From Nesterenkonia alkaliphila (GTDB taxonomy: Bacteria > Actinomycetota > Actinomycetes > Actinomycetales > Micrococcaceae): a stretch of 64,000 nucleotides of DNA. Under the pieces are notes generated by a model. It was given only the letters and a program-made list of their open reading frames with translations, was not told the origin of the DNA and searched no databases. The stretch is taken from contig NZ_WRPM01000080.1 in assembly GCF_009758175.1 (NCBI RefSeq), positions 1 through 64,000 on the forward strand. The letters run 5' to 3'. This document shows positions 61,101 through 64,000 of this stretch, one piece after another. The translations under genes were made by a program, and so were the position numbers. How positions within the stretch are numbered: position 1 is the stretch's first letter; every line of letters begins with the position of its first letter.

Positions 61101-61241
61101 GGACCATTGCGTCATACCGGGACACGCCACTATCGTCCCTAGCATCGGCCTGATCTATGACCTGATTCAGGACAGGACAGGACGATAGGAAGTATCGAGC
61201 AATCGGCAGACGGTGCCACGACCAACACAGGGGAGTACAGA
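61101..61241. other. Gap before the SpoIIAA-like gene
   Basis: About 140 bp with the Shine-Dalgarno GGGGAG (around 61226-61231) near the ATG at 61242. Short direct repeats such as AGGACAGGACAGGACG occur near 61169-61184. No clear -35/-10 pair is seen. Confidence 0.3.
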
Positions 61242-61610
61242 ATGATCGAGATACTGCAGTCACCAGATCACGTTGTTGCCATCCGGGTCAGCGGAGAAGT
61301 CGATAAACAAGAGTGGGAGAACGTGACTGCGGCCGTGGGGGAGGCGCTGGAAGAGCATGAGCAGGTCTCCATGTACATCAACTTGGCTGACCTTGATTCC
61401 ATGACCGCCGGGGCGGTGCTGGAGGACACTAAGTTCTCGCTGAAGAATCTCGGCAACCTGGATCAGTTCGCCCGGATCGCAGTGGTCGCCACAGCCGATT
61501 GGGTCGAGAAGGCGACCACAGCGGGCGAGAAGCTTCTTCCCGGTGCGGAGACCAAAGTCTTCAGCCCCAGCGAAGACGAGGCAGCACTCGCCTGGGCAAC
61601 CGGCAGTTGA
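61242..61610 (+). CDS. SpoIIAA-like (STAS-type) protein
   Basis: 122 residues. Pattern MIEILQSPDHVVAIRVSGEVDKQEWENV, then MYINLADLDSMTAGAVLEDTKF and FARIAVVATADWVEKA, matches the SpoIIAA-like/STAS-type domain (PF11964). No signal or membrane segment. In the family, function is unknown; the STAS fold binds nucleotides or partners in other systems. GGGGAG lies about 10 nt before the ATG. It stands alone between two regulator/exporter pairs and converges with a TetR gene. Confidence 0.78.
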   Translation: MIEILQSPDHVVAIRVSGEVDKQEWENVTAAVGEALEEHEQVSMYINLADLDSMTAGAVLEDTKFSLKNLGNLDQFARIAVVATADWVEKATTAGEKLLPGAETKVFSPSEDEAALAWATGS

Positions 61611-61685
61611 ACCCGCACAGCGAGGCTCAGGGGTTCCCGAGACTGGAACAGTCGGCTAGGCGCGGAGCTCCAGTGGAGCCGTCAG

Positions 61686-62267
61686 TCAGATCGAGGAGGG
61701 GTCGGCGGCAGCGGCCTTGAGCAGGGTGCGTAAGGCCTGCTGACGGGCCTCGAAGGGCCCTAGCTTATCCCCGCTCTCAATCGGGATGAAGTAGACCGCA
61801 TAGAGCATGGCCCAGACGGAATTGCTGATCCAGTCGATGCTCAGCTGGGGGTCGATGCTGCCGTCCTCGTGCCCGCGCCGCAGCATGGCGGCGATCTGCC
61901 GGTCGGTCTCCTCGCCCTCTGAGTGGTCCTCAGGCGCCTCCTCGGAGCCGTCGACTGTCATCCACCAGACCAGGGCCGGGAGGCTGTCCATCAGTTCGGT
62001 GCAGAGCCTGCGGTAGGCCTCCAGTCCGGTCCCCTCGCTGAGCCGGGCGCGGGCTACGGCGTTGTGCCAGGCCTCCACGGCCAGCTCTCCGGCGGCCTTC
62101 TTCAGAGTGTTCCTGTCACTGAAGTACCGGTGAAAGGTACTCCGTGAGACCCCCGCCCTCTCCGCTATCTCGGCGAGCGGAGCGCCGGGATTAGAGGCAA
62201 GCACCTCGATGCCGGCTTCCAGGATGGCGCGGCGGGTGCGTTCGGCAGTTGGGGTGTGCTCGGGCAT
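61686..62267 (-). CDS. TetR-family regulator, divergent from an ABC exporter
   Basis: 193 residues from ATG 62267 (MPEHTPTAERT); the longer frame from 62390 runs antisense across the operator. Helix-turn-helix: RAILEAGIEVLASNPGAPLA then EIAERAGVSRSTFHRYFSDR. The C-terminal domain is TetR-like and acidic in the middle. TATCCT ends 7 nt before the ATG. A perfect palindrome, TGAGACATAGGTGTCTCA, lies between it and the exporter gene, which is the likely target. Confidence 0.85.
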   Translation of the reverse strand: MPEHTPTAERTRRAILEAGIEVLASNPGAPLAEIAERAGVSRSTFHRYFSDRNTLKKAAGELAVEAWHNAVARARLSEGTGLEAYRRLCTELMDSLPALVWWMTVDGSEEAPEDHSEGEETDRQIAAMLRRGHEDGSIDPQLSIDWISNSVWAMLYAVYFIPIESGDKLGPFEARQQALRTLLKAAAADPSSI

Positions 62268-62306
62268 TCCATAAGGATACTGGAAGCTTCCACTACAACC
62301 CACTAG

Positions 62307-62337
62307 TTGACAAAAATGAGACATAGGTGTCTCAATA
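62307..62337 (+). promoter_or_regulatory. Promoter and palindromic operator of the ABC exporter
   Basis: TTGACA (62307-62312) is followed by the perfect palindrome TGAGACA-TAGG-TGTCTCA (62317-62334) that occupies the spacer and -10 region before ATG 62344. The -10 is poor (TCTCAA or TCAATA). The divergent TetR product is the natural ligand of this site. Confidence 0.6.
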
Positions 62338-62343
62338 GTGGCT

Positions 62344-64000
62344 ATGACTGAATCAAACGTTCCTGAGTCTGTGGAACAGGAGACAATCACGCCGACCTCA
62401 GCTCGGGTACGTATTCTCTGGTCCTTTGCCAGGCCCTATGTGCACATCCTGGCCCTCGGCCTGGTGCTCTCCCTGGCAGTCTCCGCGATGGGCCTGGCCA
62501 GTCCGATGGTCACCAAATGGGTGCTTGACACCCTGGCCATCGGCGGTTCGCTGCGCGACCCCGTCCTGGTCCTGGTGGGCCTGCTCATCCTGGGTGCAGT
62601 GGTCGGCTGGTTCCAGTGGGTAATGCTGGGGCGACTGGCTGAAGACATCGTCTACGACGCGCGCAAACGGATGATGCTGCGCTACCTGGGCTCCCGGGTC
62701 TTCGCCCTGCTCTCCCGCGGTCCCGGGGAGCTGGTCACCCGCGTCACCAGCGACACCGTGCTGCTGAACCAGGCGGCCTCATCCTCGATCATCGGGCTGA
62801 TCAACGGGACGATCATGATCATCGGCTCCCTGGTACTGATGGCCCGGCTGGACCTGGTGCTGCTGGGCACCACTCTGGCTGCCGTCGTCGTTGTGTTCCT
62901 GATCTTCGCAGTCCTGATGCCGCAGATCTCCAAGGTGGAGGAGAAGGCCCAGGCCGCGCTCAGTGACCTCGGCTCCGAGCTGGAGGGCACGGTGCGGGCG
63001 ATCAAGACTGTGAAGTCCTCCTCCGCCGAACCGCGGCGATTCCGCTCACTGATGCACCATGTGGCTGAGTCCCGTCGTTACAGCATGAAGTCAGTGCGGA
63101 TCCAGGCCGGGGCGTGGACTGTGGCCGGGGTGGGGCTCGATGGTGCGGTGATCATGGTGCTGGCCTTCGGTGCCTACCGGGTCTCCACCGGGGAGATGAC
63201 AGTCTCGGCCCTGGTGGCCTTCCTGCTCTACGTCTGGGGACTGACCGGGCCGCTGATGGAGCTGACCCAGAACCTCACCACCCTGCAGTCCGGTATGGCA
63301 GCTGCCGGCCGCATCGCCCAGATCGAGGAGATGGAGGTCGAGGCAGAGGGTGCCGATGTCCGGGTGCTCGCCGAGACCCGCGACGACGCCGACGTCCAGG
63401 CCGCCGAGGCCCGGCTCACCGCCGCCGGCACTGAGCGAAGCGACGAGGTCGCAGGGCAGACACCCGCAGCCTCCGCCGCGCTGCTCGAGTTCCAAGAGGT
63501 CACCGCCCGCTACTCTGCGGATGCGGATCCGGCGGTGGAGACGATCAGTTTCCAGGTGCCCCAGCGGGGTCATATCGCCCTGGTGGGTTCCTCCGGGGCG
63601 GGCAAGACCACTCTGCTGAACCTGATGATGCGGTTCCTGGAGCCGACCTCCGGGAACATCCGTCTGGCCGGGCGGGACTATGCAGAGCTCGACCACGCCC
63701 AGGTGCGGCAGGCCTTCGCCTATGTGGAGCAGGAGACCCCTGTGGTGCCCGGCACCATCCGGGAGAACCTGATCTTCTCCAACCCGGAGGCCGGGGAGGA
63801 TGAGATCGCGGCGATCCTGGAGCGGCTGCAGCTGGCGGAGAAGATCGCCGAGCTGCCCGAGGGGCTGGATACGAAGCTGACCGAGACTAATGTCTCCGGC
63901 GGGCAGCGGCAGCGCATCGCCCTGGCTCGGGCCCTGCTGGCCCGGCCGCGAGTTCTGCTGCTGGACGAGGCTACTGCGCAGGTGGACGGGATCACCGAGG
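62344..64000 (+). CDS. ABC transporter with fused permease and ATPase domains (exporter), 3' truncated
   Basis: At least 552 residues visible; the gene runs off the right edge. N-terminal transmembrane domain with six helices (ILALGLVLSLAVSAMGLASP; EDIVYDARKRMMLRYL; LNQAASSSIIGLINGTIMII), then the nucleotide-binding domain: Walker A GSSGAGKTTLLNLM, Q-loop VEQETP, signature VSGGQRQRIALARALL and Walker B RVLLLDEATAQVDG. It is a type-IV exporter half-transporter (drug or lipid). Oddity: a low-complexity insert between the domains (EARLTAAGTERSDEVAGQ) holds TGAGCGAAGCGA (63432-63443), the same 12-mer as in copA. ATG 62344 has no Shine-Dalgarno. A TetR operator precedes it. Confidence 0.92.
   Translation, partial: MTESNVPESVEQETITPTSARVRILWSFARPYVHILALGLVLSLAVSAMGLASPMVTKWVLDTLAIGGSLRDPVLVLVGLLILGAVVGWFQWVMLGRLAEDIVYDARKRMMLRYLGSRVFALLSRGPGELVTRVTSDTVLLNQAASSSIIGLINGTIMIIGSLVLMARLDLVLLGTTLAAVVVVFLIFAVLMPQISKVEEKAQAALSDLGSELEGTVRAIKTVKSSSAEPRRFRSLMHHVAESRRYSMKSVRIQAGAWTVAGVGLDGAVIMVLAFGAYRVSTGEMTVSALVAFLLYVWGLTGPLMELTQNLTTLQSGMAAAGRIAQIEEMEVEAEGADVRVLAETRDDADVQAAEARLTAAGTERSDEVAGQTPAASAALLEFQEVTARYSADADPAVETISFQVPQRGHIALVGSSGAGKTTLLNLMMRFLEPTSGNIRLAGRDYAELDHAQVRQAFAYVEQETPVVPGTIRENLIFSNPEAGEDEIAAILERLQLAEKIAELPEGLDTKLTETNVSGGQRQRIALARALLARPRVLLLDEATAQVDGITE

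Overview
The window reads as chromosomal DNA of a high-GC Gram-positive bacterium. Evidence: a dnaK-grpE-dnaJ-hspR operon with HAIR operators, an Rpf-type muralytic protein, many DMT transporters, DUF3817 and DUF6458 proteins, and numerous lipoproteins with Asp/Glu/Pro-rich spacers. I infer Micrococcaceae, possibly a haloalkaliphile near Nesterenkonia; no 16S is present to prove it. I see no rRNA, tRNA, CRISPR array, prophage or insertion sequence. The ends cut an Rpf gene (left) and an ABC exporter gene (right).

Layout. 0-10 kb: Rpf protein, MscS channel, hisD, AMIN-like lipoprotein, SDR, metallo-beta-lactamase-fold hydrolase, glutathionyl-hydroquinone-reductase-like protein, SGNH hydrolase and an AbrB-type membrane protein split into two genes. 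10-14 kb: an unknown lipoprotein and a divergent gabT/gabD pair. 14-18.5 kb: the heat-shock operon. 18.5-21.7 kb: a penicillin-binding lipoprotein, trmB and an orphan winged-helix gene. 21.9-27.9 kb: a metal island with a secreted SFGHNHV protein, a His-rich AztD-like lipoprotein, a copper chaperone and a copper ATPase. 27.9-33.2 kb: three DMT exporters, a Nudix protein, a LysE exporter and a MocR regulator. 33.4-38.1 kb: a LysR regulator divergent from putA. 38.2-41.7 kb: an amidohydrolase and a TetR/Acg-oxidoreductase pair. 41.9-47 kb: a complete iron-siderophore uptake operon. 47.2-49.9 kb: rlmN, DUF3817, and a membrane protein/XRE pair. 50-53.3 kb: tandem SH3-like lipoproteins and modA-modB without modC. 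53.3-58.4 kb: aminotransferase, manganese catalase, SurA-like lipoprotein, Pr6Pr membrane protein, serine hydrolase. 58.5-64 kb: a TetR/DrrAB-type exporter, a SpoIIAA-like protein, and a TetR repressor divergent from an ABC exporter.

Expression logic. Many start codons lie 6-9 nt after a -10-like hexamer (often TAGnnT), so leaderless transcription seems common, while operon-internal genes have clear Shine-Dalgarno sites. Local repressors sit beside their probable targets with readable palindromes between them.

Most noteworthy: (1) two paralogous secreted proteins with a conserved C-terminal SFGHNHV motif, one next to the AztD-like zinc protein, with similar TTGCAA-type elements upstream; (2) a class of roughly 57-62 bp intergenic hairpins with differing stems, three sites sharing the core GCARWAGGTGACGA; (3) an over-represented octamer GGCGTCGT on both strands, in all codon frames and in gaps; (4) a divergent pair whose start codons overlap.
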